This document shows positions 1 through 8,255 of a DNA stretch of 41,589 bases, piece by piece; position 1 is the first letter of the stretch, and each line of letters opens with the position of its first letter. Both the position numbers and the translations under genes were made by a program. The DNA comes from Chthonomonas sp. UBA6659 (GTDB lineage: Bacteria; Armatimonadota; Fimbriimonadia; Fimbriimonadales; Fimbriimonadaceae). The notes under the pieces were generated by a model. It made no database searches. It was given only the letters and a program-made list of their open reading frames with translations, and was not told where the DNA came from. The stretch is taken from assembly GCA_002455425.1 (NCBI GenBank), contig DKKT01000039.1, positions 1 to 41,589 of the forward strand. Reading direction: 5' to 3'.

Positions 1-13
1 ACCACCGCCTCGA

Positions 14-628
14 TCATCGGTCGGATTCGCCCATCGCCTCAAGGACCTTGAGGGCGACGAGCACGCTGGGAAGCTCGGTGTACTGACTGACCCGCTCAAG
101 GCAGCGCGCGTAATTCCGCTCCGACAGATCGTCGTCGGTCGTGATCCGACTGCGCGCGTCGGCGATGTACTCCACCGCTTCGATGAAGAACTTCGCTCGG
201 TTCTGCGGCATCGACTTGTTCTGGATCGCGGCGTACTTCCGGCTCAGTTGCTCGTAGATCGTGTCCCAGCTTGTTCGCGCCTCCGACTCTTGACGGAGGC
301 GATCCATCGCCTGCTCCTGCAGGCGTCGTCGTTCCGCGTCGCGACGCTGGACGGTGTGCCAGTCGGCCTCCGTAACGCCCTCGATCACCCGAAGCTGGAT
401 CTTGGCCCCCGCCACTTCGCTCATGAGCCGCTCGATGATCGAGCGAGTGGCCGGCAATCGAAGGTGGCCGCCCAGTTCGGCGCTTTCGTGGGGCACGCCC
501 AGGATCAGAACGTCGCCGTCCGAAGCCACCGGCCGGGCGGCGTTCAGGGCGGCCCAAACGCCCACGCCGGTGACCCCGTTTTTGACTTCAGGCAGTATCT
601 CGTTCCAGATCGCGGCGAGATCGGACAT
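14..628 (-). CDS. DnaA-N/tau-C-like small protein, function unknown
   Basis: A 204-residue cytosolic protein with no signal peptide or membrane segment. Residues about 4-85 follow the pattern of the DnaA N-terminal domain and the C-terminal domain of DNA polymerase III tau: an opening W-x-x-I-L-x-x-(V/I)-K helix, a W-A-x-L segment, a hydrophobic DGDVLILGVP strand, and a KIQLRVIEG strand. Residues about 90-165 are charged and helical, possibly coiled coil. The C-terminus is helical. No catalytic motif is visible. It could be a replication-protein interaction module, but that is inference from fold pattern only. The ATG at 628 is preceded by a TATAAT box eight bases upstream and by a hairpin that abuts the start codon. 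It lies downstream of the beta-propeller gene on the same strand, but the hairpin between them argues for separate transcripts. Confidence 0.6.
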   Translation of the reverse strand: MSDLAAIWNEILPEVKNGVTGVGVWAALNAARPVASDGDVLILGVPHESAELGGHLRLPATRSIIERLMSEVAGAKIQLRVIEGVTEADWHTVQRRDAERRRLQEQAMDRLRQESEARTSWDTIYEQLSRKYAAIQNKSMPQNRAKFFIEAVEYIADARSRITTDDDLSERNYARCLERVSQYTELPSVLVALKVLEAMGESDR

Positions 629-659
629 CGCCCCCGATTATAGTTCCGCATCGGGGGCG
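629..659 (-). terminator. 9-bp hairpin between the propeller gene and the DnaA-N-like gene
   Basis: CGCCCCCGA (629-637) pairs perfectly with TCGGGGGCG (651-659) across a 13-base loop that holds the TATAAT box. It lies just after the stop of the upstream minus-strand gene (670) and directly abuts the next ATG. It may end the upstream transcript. In read-through RNA it would also fold the G-rich bases just before the ATG into a stem. There is no U-run. Confidence 0.45.
637..642 (-). promoter_or_regulatory. Perfect -10 box (TATAAT) eight bases before the ATG at 628
   Basis: On the minus strand TATAAT is followed by CGGGGGCG and then ATG. The expected transcription start falls on or next to the start codon, so a leaderless or nearly leaderless mRNA is predicted. 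No clear -35 box is visible about 17 bases upstream. Confidence 0.45.
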
Positions 660-669
660 CGTGCCCGGA

Positions 670-3282
670 TCAAGGGCTGATCTGAAGGAGCTTCGGGATG
701 GGCCGACGCCACACCCCGCGTCCGTACGTCGAGACATACAAGAGCCCTGTCGCGGCTTGGACCTTGATGTCCGTGACCCGTACGTTCGGGAACTGCCCGA
801 CCGGTGTCAAGTCCAACCAGGTCTTTCCCGCATTCCGCGTCTGGTAGACCCCGTTGTCGGTCGCGACAAACCACGTGTTGACCGGATCGCTGGGATGCCG
901 CCCGATCGCGTTCGCTGCAGCGTTGGGGAGCTGCTGTCCGAGGACGGCTCCGTTCTTGGGCGACCACACCCGCGTATTCGCGATCGTGTCGAGGCATTCG
1001 TAGAGCTTCGGGGCATTGCCCGAACTCTCGATCGCGACGAGGGCCCGGTTCGGGTTCGTCGGGTCGATCGAAACGAAGCCGAACGAGGCGTTGGGCAGAC
1101 CCGGATTGCCCGTGAAGATCGGCAGGAAGCTGCTCCCGCCGTCGCTCGTCCTCCAGAGCTCCCCCTTGTTCGTCGCGATGTAGATCACGTCGGCGTCCGA
1201 CGGGGCGACCGCAAGGTGGCGAATGTGCCCGCTCGGAGAAAGCAGCTGTCCACCGAGACGGCTGGTCCAAGTCTTGGTCGTGGTGTCGAACCGATAGAGA
1301 TAGTCCGTTCCGATGTACGCGCTGTCCCCCTGGGGCGACATCGCGATGGGTGGGCTCGAACGCCGCTTGTCGCCGAACGAACTAACGCTCGACTTGAAGC
1401 TCGTCGTCCAGCCGTCGTCGGTCCCGATCAGGTAACCAGACTTCATCGGGTCGTCCGGCTGGGCGAAGTTCGACGGCATGATGTACTGCTTGCCCGGGAC
1501 GGTCGGCGAAATCGCCGAGTGGCCGAGGTCGCCGGAGGCCAGATTCAGCCAGTTTCCGGTGTCCTGAGCACACCAACCCATTCCGTTGTCCTGCATCCCG
1601 GCGAGGACTCCGTCCTGCGCGAGCGGATCGACCGAGATTCGGGTGACCAGCGCCGCGTTCAGGAGCCGGCTGAGCGGGGTGAAGGTGAACTCGTTGTTCA
1701 GCCCATCGTACTGAACTCGGGCGATGCCGCCGTCCGATGCGAACAGAAACACGCTCGGATTGGATGGGTGCTGGATCATCGAGTGGTGATCCACGTGGAT
1801 CTTGGCGTTGTTCTCGTACGAGTTGGCGACCGGAATCCACTGGTCCCCCGCAAATCCCTGGGCGTCGGCGGTGTCGGTCGCATAAGAATCGGTGTTCAGA
1901 TTCACGAGGCAGTCGTTCGTCCCCGCCGGACCCGTTCGGATGAAGCACAGGAGCCCGTTGTTGTACGACCCTTGCGCCCAATCCGGACTCACGGTCGCGA
2001 GGTTGCCGGTGATCTCGACCCAAGCCCCGCCGGCCGTCCGTTTCAGCACGCGCCGCGATTGGGCGTACGCGACGTACACGACGTTGGCATTGCGCTTGCT
2101 GCACGCGACCATCAGCCGATCGCCGTCCACGCCGTTCATCGGCAAGGCGATCGGGTTCCATGTCGCCCCGTCGTCCGTCGAGCGATAGAGGAGCATCGTG
2201 GTCCCGGTGTTGCCGGCCGCATAGAAGTGCCGAACCCCGCCGGTGACGACCGTCGAATCGAGGTCGGTCCAGTTCGCATTGACGTTCAGGGGCGTCGACC
2301 AGGTCACTCCCTCGTCGGTCGTTCGGTGGAGCTTGCTTGAGCCGCCGGGCGCGACGATCAGGGTCGAGGCGTTGTTCGTGGAAACCAGGATGTCGGCGAT
2401 GTACTTCTGGTCGAACTGGGCCACGCCCCGGGCCGTCCACGTCGTACCGTTGTCGGTCGAGACCATGAGCCCGATCGAACTCACGATCCCTTGTGGCTGG
2501 TCACCCGTCCCCACGTACACCCGACTCGGCAGCCCCGGATTCGTCTTCACCACCGAGGTCTCCATCCGTTCCCACGAGTCGCTGAGCGGAGACCAGTTCG
2601 TGCCGCCGTCGGTCGATCGCCACAACCCGCCGCGAGCACTCGCCGCGAAAATCCGATTCGGGTTCGAAGGGTCGTACGCGATGTCATTGATCCGCCCGTT
2701 CACCGGTGGTGCCCCGAACCCTTCTTGCTCGGCGACGGCCAGGTTGTAGGGGCCGATGTTCACCCAAGGCCCGCCGACGTTCCCGCCCGAAGTCATCCGT
2801 CGCTTCGCTCCGTACGCCGACGCGACCGCATCCCAATCGAAGCGCCCGGACGGATAGGTGCGGGACTCGACCCACTCGAGGTGGGTTTGCTGGCTGGTGA
2901 GGCCGCGCGGCCGAAACCGGTTCGGGTCGTTCGACCCGAGACGGATCGCGATCGGTAGGAGGCGGTAGTCGTCGAGAGCGGCCGAGAGTCGGCCCCGCAT
3001 CGTCGACGCCTCCGTCGCGGTGCGAGCCTGACCAATCACCCGGGGAGGAAGCACGGTGAAGCTCAGTCCCATGCTGCTCAGGCGGTCGACGACCTCGGCG
3101 GTCCCGACCCCCTCTCGGAGCACGAAGAGCGTCGATCCATCCCCGTTCGGGATCGCGGTACCCAAGGCGCAGAGCGGAAGGGCGTCGAATTGCGCCCCGG
3201 ATGGAAGGACAAGTTCTTGGCGAAGAATCAAACCTGGGGACTGGCACAATGCCCAGGCCAGGGCCGTGAAAGTCAAATGCAT
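670..3282 (-). CDS. Secreted BNR/Asp-box beta-propeller protein (sortilin/WD40-YVTN-like)
   Basis: An 870-residue protein beginning with a Sec-type signal peptide (MHLTFTALAWALCQS). After an N-terminal region of about 150 residues come many Asp-box repeats of the form S/T-x-D-x-G-x-T/S-W, for example RSTDGGTNW, STDNGTTW, TTDEGVTW, STDDGATW, TSDGGSSF and RNAGKTW, spread over about residues 190-860. They imply one or two beta-propellers of the BNR/VPS10 kind. The C-terminal STYGRGVWR ending is typical of such secreted proteins. No sialidase catalytic set (FRIP motif, Arg triad) is seen, so I do not call it an enzyme. It is exported and could be carried by the T2SS encoded nearby, but nothing in the sequence proves that. 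The first ATG was used; no Shine-Dalgarno is obvious. Confidence 0.85.
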   Translation of the reverse strand: MHLTFTALAWALCQSPGLILRQELVLPSGAQFDALPLCALGTAIPNGDGSTLFVLREGVGTAEVVDRLSSMGLSFTVLPPRVIGQARTATEASTMRGRLSAALDDYRLLPIAIRLGSNDPNRFRPRGLTSQQTHLEWVESRTYPSGRFDWDAVASAYGAKRRMTSGGNVGGPWVNIGPYNLAVAEQEGFGAPPVNGRINDIAYDPSNPNRIFAASARGGLWRSTDGGTNWSPLSDSWERMETSVVKTNPGLPSRVYVGTGDQPQGIVSSIGLMVSTDNGTTWTARGVAQFDQKYIADILVSTNNASTLIVAPGGSSKLHRTTDEGVTWSTPLNVNANWTDLDSTVVTGGVRHFYAAGNTGTTMLLYRSTDDGATWNPIALPMNGVDGDRLMVACSKRNANVVYVAYAQSRRVLKRTAGGAWVEITGNLATVSPDWAQGSYNNGLLCFIRTGPAGTNDCLVNLNTDSYATDTADAQGFAGDQWIPVANSYENNAKIHVDHHSMIQHPSNPSVFLFASDGGIARVQYDGLNNEFTFTPLSRLLNAALVTRISVDPLAQDGVLAGMQDNGMGWCAQDTGNWLNLASGDLGHSAISPTVPGKQYIMPSNFAQPDDPMKSGYLIGTDDGWTTSFKSSVSSFGDKRRSSPPIAMSPQGDSAYIGTDYLYRFDTTTKTWTSRLGGQLLSPSGHIRHLAVAPSDADVIYIATNKGELWRTSDGGSSFLPIFTGNPGLPNASFGFVSIDPTNPNRALVAIESSGNAPKLYECLDTIANTRVWSPKNGAVLGQQLPNAAANAIGRHPSDPVNTWFVATDNGVYQTRNAGKTWLDLTPVGQFPNVRVTDIKVQAATGLLYVSTYGRGVWRRPIPKLLQISP

Positions 3283-3449
3283 CGGTTAGATCGCAGCTCT
3301 TTCGGCTACGCCTCCTGAGCCTGAGACGATCACCAGGGAAGACCGGTTCTCAAGTCCCGGGCCGCCCGGTGTCATAATCCATCGGTACCCGATCGACGCC
3401 ACTGCGTCTCGGATGCCCCAGCCTCACAAAACAGGAGAATTCGGCACGC

Positions 3450-4373
3450 ATGAAAGTCAGCATCATCGGAGGAGGGGGACGCGTCGGATCGGACGCCGCC
3501 TTCGCACTCCAACTCGGCGGAATCGTCAATGAGATCGCGCTCGTCGATGCCAACGCGGATATGGCCGCCGGAGAGGCCCTCGATCTGCTCCACGGCTCGG
3601 CCCTCACGTGCAGCCAGAAGATCGTCAGCGGCGATTACGACGTCGTCGCGGGCAGCGATTGCGTCGTGATCACGGCCGGGCTTCGGCGCAAGCCCGATGA
3701 GAGCCGGCTCGAGCTCATCAACCGCAACGTCGTGTTGTTCCGACAAATCCTCGACAGCATGCGCGGGGTCAAGCTTGCCGACGGCGCGACGATCCTCGTC
3801 GTGTCGAATCCCGTCGACATCCTTACCCACCTTGCCGCCAAGAGCGGTCTCCTCCCCGAGTCGCAGGTCATCGGCCTCGGCACCGTCCTCGACACCTGCC
3901 GCTTCCGCTCGCTCCTCGCCGACCGCTTCAACGTGGGCGCGAAAGACGTCAATGCCCTCATCCTCGGCGAGCACGGCGACTCGATGGTTCCGATCTGGTC
4001 GGCTGCCACCGTCAACGGCATGCCCCTCACGAGCCTCCCCGGCTACACCCAGGAGCTCGGCAACGAGGTCTTCGACTTCACCAAGAAGTCGGGAGCCGAA
4101 GTCATTCGGCTCAAGGGCGGGGCCGGTCGTGCGGTCGGCGTCTCGATCGCCGTCGTCGTCGAGGCGATGGCACTCGACAACGGCCAGATCCTCCCCGTCA
4201 GCGCCGTCCAAAACGGCAAGCTCGGCATCTCCGACATCTCGCTCTCGCTCCCGACCCGAGTCGGGCGCCACGGCGTCGTCGAAATCTATGAGCCCGCCGT
4301 CAGCGCGGCCGAGAAGGAAGGACTCGCCAAGTCCGCCCAGTCCCTCAAGGACGTCTTCGCCCAGATTCAGTAA
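3450..4373 (+). CDS. mdh: NAD-dependent malate dehydrogenase (LDH-like family)
   Basis: A 307-residue cytosolic enzyme that interconverts malate and oxaloacetate with NAD in the TCA cycle; the length is normal for the family. The N-terminal Rossmann motif is GGGGRVG (residues 7-13), followed by LVDAN with the Asp that binds the adenosine ribose. The specificity loop reads AGLRRKP: an Arg stands directly before KP where lactate dehydrogenases have Gln, which points to malate. The neighbouring ESRLELINRN is more LDH-like. The Arg of LDTCRFR and the catalytic His of GEHGDS are present. A CATAAT box at 3373-3378 may be the -10. An AGGAG at 3440-3444 lies rather close to the ATG for a strong site. 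It is divergent from the propeller gene and followed by a strong hairpin. Confidence 0.92.
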   Translation: MKVSIIGGGGRVGSDAAFALQLGGIVNEIALVDANADMAAGEALDLLHGSALTCSQKIVSGDYDVVAGSDCVVITAGLRRKPDESRLELINRNVVLFRQILDSMRGVKLADGATILVVSNPVDILTHLAAKSGLLPESQVIGLGTVLDTCRFRSLLADRFNVGAKDVNALILGEHGDSMVPIWSAATVNGMPLTSLPGYTQELGNEVFDFTKKSGAEVIRLKGGAGRAVGVSIAVVVEAMALDNGQILPVSAVQNGKLGISDISLSLPTRVGRHGVVEIYEPAVSAAEKEGLAKSAQSLKDVFAQIQ

Positions 4374-4383
4374 GCGAACCAAG

Positions 4384-4417
4384 AAGAAGGGCCGCCCCGA
4401 ATAGGGCGGCCCTTCTT
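4384..4417. terminator. Strong intrinsic terminator, probably bidirectional, between mdh and the T2SS operon
   Basis: AAGAAGGGCCGCCC (4384-4397) and GGGCGGCCCTTCTT (4404-4417) form a perfect 14-bp stem with a six-base loop. T-rich bases follow on each strand. It sits between two convergent genes (stops at 4373 and 4438), so it can end transcription from both sides. Confidence 0.9.
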
Positions 4418-4437
4418 TGTGCGTCAGGGTCGGGGGC

Positions 4438-5130
4438 TCAGTTGCCGCCGCCGCCACGAGGCTGGTCCTCAGCCTTGAACGGCTTGCCGGACATCTCCTT
4501 GAGCTTGTCCTTCTGGGCTTGGGTCAAGATCTTGTCGACCTCGGCGTCCATGGCCTTGTTGTTCTTCTCGCGGATGGCCGGCACTTCCTCGCGATCGAGC
4601 TCGCCGTTCTGCACCTTCTCCAGGACCGACTGCATCGCGTTGCGCTGGTCGGTCTGAAGACGCTCGTACTTGGACTTCTGATCCGCCGTGATACCGAGCT
4701 CCTTGGCGATGTCGTCACGGAACGCGATGCGGGAACCGCCCAGCTGAATCGCGATCTCCTTGAGCCGCTTCTGCTGCTCCTTGGTGAGGATTTCGTTGGC
4801 TTTCTTACCCATATCCTCGTTCATCTTGCGCATGGCGTCCATCATCGCCTGGCGATCACCACCGCCGCCTTGCATCTGCTCGCGAGCCTCCTGCATCTTG
4901 GCCTGAGCCTCTTCCTGCAGCTTCGTGAGCTTGCCCTTCTGCTCTTCGGTGAGCGCGATGTCCTTCTGGACGTCGTTGCGGCGAAGCAGGGCCAACGGGC
5001 TATCCATCCCGCCGCGCATGCCCATTATGCCGCGGCCGCCCTGGCCTCGACCACCGCCGCCACCCTGGGCGAACGAGGTCACGGCAAGAGCGAAGATCGC
5101 GATCAGTGCAACAAGCAATCTACTTGTCAT
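4438..5130 (-). CDS. Spy/CpxP-like LTXXQ-repeat periplasmic protein
   Basis: A 230-residue protein with a signal peptide (cleavage likely near SFA-QG at about residue 21), a Gly-rich linker, and then an all-helical, charged region. That region holds repeated L-T-x-x-Q motifs: LTEEQKGKL, LTKEQQKRL, ITADQKSKY and LTQAQKDKL. In Spy and CpxP these mark a curved helical periplasmic chaperone. Here the protein is longer, with about four motifs. A role in assisting secreted or envelope proteins is inferred. The start at 5130 overlaps the end of gspD (stop at 5120) by 11 bases, so it is the last gene of the T2SS operon, translationally coupled to gspD. The C-terminus is again Gly-rich (PRGGGGN). Confidence 0.8.
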   Translation of the reverse strand: MTSRLLVALIAIFALAVTSFAQGGGGGRGQGGRGIMGMRGGMDSPLALLRRNDVQKDIALTEEQKGKLTKLQEEAQAKMQEAREQMQGGGGDRQAMMDAMRKMNEDMGKKANEILTKEQQKRLKEIAIQLGGSRIAFRDDIAKELGITADQKSKYERLQTDQRNAMQSVLEKVQNGELDREEVPAIREKNNKAMDAEVDKILTQAQKDKLKEMSGKPFKAEDQPRGGGGN

Positions 5131-7564
5131 TGGGTTTTCCTCCTGGAGGCGCCCCCGTTCCCTTTTCAGGAGGAGTTGCCTTCTCGATTTGCTTTTGCGT
5201 GCCAGGAGTCAGCCGCTTCGTCTGCTCCTCACGCAGTTTCTTGGCATCCTCGGGGTTCCGCACGACGCGCGGAGTGAGGAATACCAACAACTCGGTTTTC
5301 ACGTTTGACTTATCCGTGGTCTTGAACAGCTCGCCCAGCAGCGGAATGTCGCCCAGCAGCGGCACCTTGCGGACGGTCGTGCTGACGGTGCTGCGGATGA
5401 TGCCGCCGAGGATGATCGTCTCACCGTCCCGGACCGATACCGTCGTATCCGCCTGACGCTGGTTGACGATCGGCGCGTTGAACGTCGTGAAGCCTTGGAG
5501 GTCGTTCGCCGTCTGGCTCACGTCCATCGTCACGTAGCCGTTCGCCGTCACCCGGGGCGTGACCGTCAACACGATCCCGACATCCTGGAACGCATAGTTG
5601 AACGTCAGGTTGCCGTTCGGGTCTTCCCGCGTGCTCAGCACGTACGGAACGCTTTGGCTGATGTTGATCTGCGCCTGCACGTTATTCGACGTGAAGATGC
5701 GCGGCGTCGAAAGCACCTGGAACTTCTTGTCCGTCGCGAGCGCACTCAAGAAGCCCTCGAGGGAGCCGCCGGTCAACGTGTACCGAAGCCCCTCCAGCGG
5801 CGGATTCGCGCGGCGAAGACCGAAATCGGGTCCGATCGTGCCGGTCTGGTTCGTCTGGTTGTTCGCCCGGTTGTACTGCCACTCCACTCCGAGCTTGCTG
5901 TTCGCGTCCAGCGTCGCTTCCACGATGATCGTTTCGATCAGCACCTGCTCGGGGATCTTGTCGAGCTGGGACAGGATGTTCTTGATGAGCTCCGCATTCT
6001 CGGGCGTCGTCACGACGATGATCGAGTTCGTGTTCTGATCCGGAATCGTCGTCACCTGTCCGGTTAGATCGCGGACGTTGACCACGCGGCCATCGGCATC
6101 GCGCCCGGCCTGCCCGGTGCGGGTCGGTTGCTGAGGTCGGAAGAACCCGCCTCCGCCGCCACCGCCCTGGAACTGAGCCAGCATCTGCGACTGGTCGACC
6201 GTGACCTGGGTCGCGAGTTCGCCGAACTCGGCCTCCGGATCGGCGAGGTTGAGCTGGAGATCGCTCGCCGGATCGTCGATCCCGCGGCCGCCTCCGCCTC
6301 CGCCTCCCCCGAGGCCACCCGCGCCGCCTCCGCCCCCGAGGCCGCCTCGGTTCTGATTGCGGTTCTGGTTCAGATTCCGGTTCTGGCCCAGCCCGCCACC
6401 CCCGCCGGCGCCCTGCCGGGTGCCGAACGCTTGGTTGAGCAGGTTCGCCATCTGGTCCGCGCGAGCGTTCGCCAGCGGGAACACGAACGTCGATGTCTGA
6501 ACCTGAACTTCGGTGTCGAGCTCCTTGATGACCTGGTCGACGAGAACCTGGTTCTCATCCGTCGCGGTCACGACGAGCGAGTTCGTGCGGACGTCGGCCA
6601 CGACCGTGCCGAACGCGGCCTGGGCGCCACCGAGCCGAAACGCCTGCTGGAAGCGTTGCTCGATCGGAATGTTCGATGAACCGACCCCGCCCCGCCCGCG
6701 CGGCGCATTCGAAACCAGAACGTTCTGGACGACCGGCGCCATTTCTTCGGCGACCGCGAACTGCAGCTTGTAGACCTTGGCCTTCTGGGGCTGCTCCGTC
6801 TCCTTGTCGAGCTTGTCGATCAGATCCTTGACCTGGCCCTGCTCTCGGTCCGGAGCATTCACGATGACGGAGTTGCTGAAATCGTCGGCGCTCGCGCGGA
6901 CGGTGCTCTGGCTTCGGCCGCTGAACCCGGTCCGTCCGCCGGTGAAGCCGCCCTGATTGCCCCGGCCACCTTGGGCGCCACCGCCGAATCGATTGCCACC
7001 GCCGAACTGGGCCATCAGCTGCTCGAGCCCGCTGCCGCCCTGTTGTTGCGAGAAAACTTCGTTGAGGACTCGCGCGACCTGCGTCGCATTCGCGAACTTC
7101 AGCGGGTACACCCGGAGCACACCCTGGCTCTGGGCCCCGAACGCAGACAGCATCGCGGGGTCGAAGCCCGTCATCTCACCGCCGCGCCCGCCCGCGCCGC
7201 CCCGCGTTTGGCGCTGGCGGATGACGAGCAGGTTGCCGTCCTTGCGCATCTCGAAGTTGCGCAAGCCAAGTGCCGCATTCAAGATCTGAAGCGCTTCGCT
7301 CAGGGAGACTTGACCGGCGCTCGTGAGCGTCAGAGGCTCCTTGAGGTTCGGATCTTTCACGATCGTGATGCCCGTCGCCTTCTGGATGAACGCCAGCACG
7401 CTGTCGACGTTGGCGTTGCGGAAGTCCAGCTTCACCCGGGATTTCGGGTTCAGCTTGAACTGTTCCCAGACCGGCTTCGACTCGCCCCCGCCAAAGTCGA
7501 ATTGGGCCATCGCGGCACAAGCCGCCATGGCCAGAGCGATCGCCAACAAGAGTAATTTGCGCAT
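5120..7564 (-). CDS. gspD: Type II secretion secretin GspD (outer membrane channel)
   Basis: An 814-residue secretin that forms the outer-membrane pore of the T2SS. A signal peptide (MRKLLLLAIALAMAACAAMAQ) is followed by a short N0/STN domain (about residues 36-110). Three NolW-like N domains come next, and then the secretin core (about residues 540-775) with VEATLDANSKLGVEW, LSTPRIFTSNN, VGIVLTVTPRV, DGETIILGGII and VPLLGDIPLLGELF, all typical secretin motifs. Three Gly-rich, low-complexity inserts separate the N domains. The ATG at 7564 was chosen over a TTG at 7588: it lies four bases after the stop of the upstream gene, with GGGGAG eight bases before it, and it starts the signal peptide directly. 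The C-terminus overlaps the LTXXQ gene. Confidence 0.93.
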   Translation of the reverse strand: MRKLLLLAIALAMAACAAMAQFDFGGGESKPVWEQFKLNPKSRVKLDFRNANVDSVLAFIQKATGITIVKDPNLKEPLTLTSAGQVSLSEALQILNAALGLRNFEMRKDGNLLVIRQRQTRGGAGGRGGEMTGFDPAMLSAFGAQSQGVLRVYPLKFANATQVARVLNEVFSQQQGGSGLEQLMAQFGGGNRFGGGAQGGRGNQGGFTGGRTGFSGRSQSTVRASADDFSNSVIVNAPDREQGQVKDLIDKLDKETEQPQKAKVYKLQFAVAEEMAPVVQNVLVSNAPRGRGGVGSSNIPIEQRFQQAFRLGGAQAAFGTVVADVRTNSLVVTATDENQVLVDQVIKELDTEVQVQTSTFVFPLANARADQMANLLNQAFGTRQGAGGGGGLGQNRNLNQNRNQNRGGLGGGGGAGGLGGGGGGGGRGIDDPASDLQLNLADPEAEFGELATQVTVDQSQMLAQFQGGGGGGGFFRPQQPTRTGQAGRDADGRVVNVRDLTGQVTTIPDQNTNSIIVVTTPENAELIKNILSQLDKIPEQVLIETIIVEATLDANSKLGVEWQYNRANNQTNQTGTIGPDFGLRRANPPLEGLRYTLTGGSLEGFLSALATDKKFQVLSTPRIFTSNNVQAQINISQSVPYVLSTREDPNGNLTFNYAFQDVGIVLTVTPRVTANGYVTMDVSQTANDLQGFTTFNAPIVNQRQADTTVSVRDGETIILGGIIRSTVSTTVRKVPLLGDIPLLGELFKTTDKSNVKTELLVFLTPRVVRNPEDAKKLREEQTKRLTPGTQKQIEKATPPEKGTGAPPGGKPNDK

Positions 7565-7568
7565 TGCC

Positions 7569-8255
7569 TCACTCCCCACCCGGCACAACGTCCGGGATCG
7601 GGTCTTCGTTCACTACGTTCGGATTGCTTTCTTGTGCACTTGCGGATAACCCTGTGTCCTGCCCGATGCGTCCCGTCAGGTTCGGGCTGACCCGCATCGG
7701 CTGCAGACCCGCCGTCGAGGGGATGATGCCGGGCAGACTCTGGGTCGGCGCTTCCTGATCAAGACTGCCGAGCCGGATGCGCCGCACCGAGCCATTGGGC
7801 CCGACCATCACCACCGCGTCGTCTTCGATCGAGGTCAGCACGGCCTGCTTCCACGTCTCTCCCACCCGAAGGAACACGCCCTCGCCGGTCGAGGAGTTCT
7901 CGAGGAGTGCGACGCGATCACCGTCCTGCTCGGCGTTGCCGGTGTAGCGCCAGTTCGGATCGCCCCCGGTGAATGCCGTGGGGATCGAATCCAGCCGTAG
8001 CGCATCGAGCGAATTCGGGCCGCCCTTGCGGGCGATGACCGGCTGAAAGGCGTTCTTGGGGGCGCTATCGATGCGTCCGAACTTCGCCCGGTAATCGGCC
8101 TCGGTGTAAACCATCCCCTTCGGCGTGCTCGCGGACGCGCGCGGTTTCGGCTTCGAAGTCGACTTCGGCGGGTCCGGCTCGGTGAGGACGACGCCCGCGT
8201 AGGCGACCACGGCCAGAAGCACCGTGTAGATGACGGGGCGGGAGATCTTAGCCAC
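7569..8255 (-). CDS. PilP/GspC-like inner-membrane T2SS component
   Basis: A 228-residue protein with one N-terminal membrane helix (about residues 7-25) and a Pro/Ser-rich linker. A small C-terminal beta domain (about residues 105-172) reads WRYTGNAEQDGDRVALLEN..GEGVFLRVGE..VVMVGPNGSVRRI. This looks like the HR/PilP beta-sandwich that links the inner-membrane platform to the secretin. The position directly before gspD fits. The start is GTG at 8255, overlapping the previous stop (8248) by eight bases. The C-terminal 55 residues are Pro/Asn-rich and probably disordered. Assignment rests mainly on architecture and position; sequence similarity to any one family is weak. Confidence 0.72.
   Translation of the reverse strand: MAKISRPVIYTVLLAVVAYAGVVLTEPDPPKSTSKPKPRASASTPKGMVYTEADYRAKFGRIDSAPKNAFQPVIARKGGPNSLDALRLDSIPTAFTGGDPNWRYTGNAEQDGDRVALLENSSTGEGVFLRVGETWKQAVLTSIEDDAVVMVGPNGSVRRIRLGSLDQEAPTQSLPGIIPSTAGLQPMRVSPNLTGRIGQDTGLSASAQESNPNVVNEDPIPDVVPGGE

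Noticed and set aside
661..2340. Long plus-strand open frame opposite the propeller gene
   Set aside because: Arg/Pro/Val-rich translation with no domain; it is the antisense shadow of the Asp-box protein on the minus strand.
670..3282. Call as sialidase
   Set aside because: Asp boxes are present but the FRIP motif and the Arg triad are not visible.
3450..4373. Call as lactate dehydrogenase
   Set aside because: Several LDH-like stretches exist, but Arg rather than Gln precedes KP in the specificity loop, which favours malate.
6300..7000. DNA tandem repeats within gspD
   Set aside because: The repetition is Gly-codon low complexity in coding inserts, not a regular repeat unit or a CRISPR.
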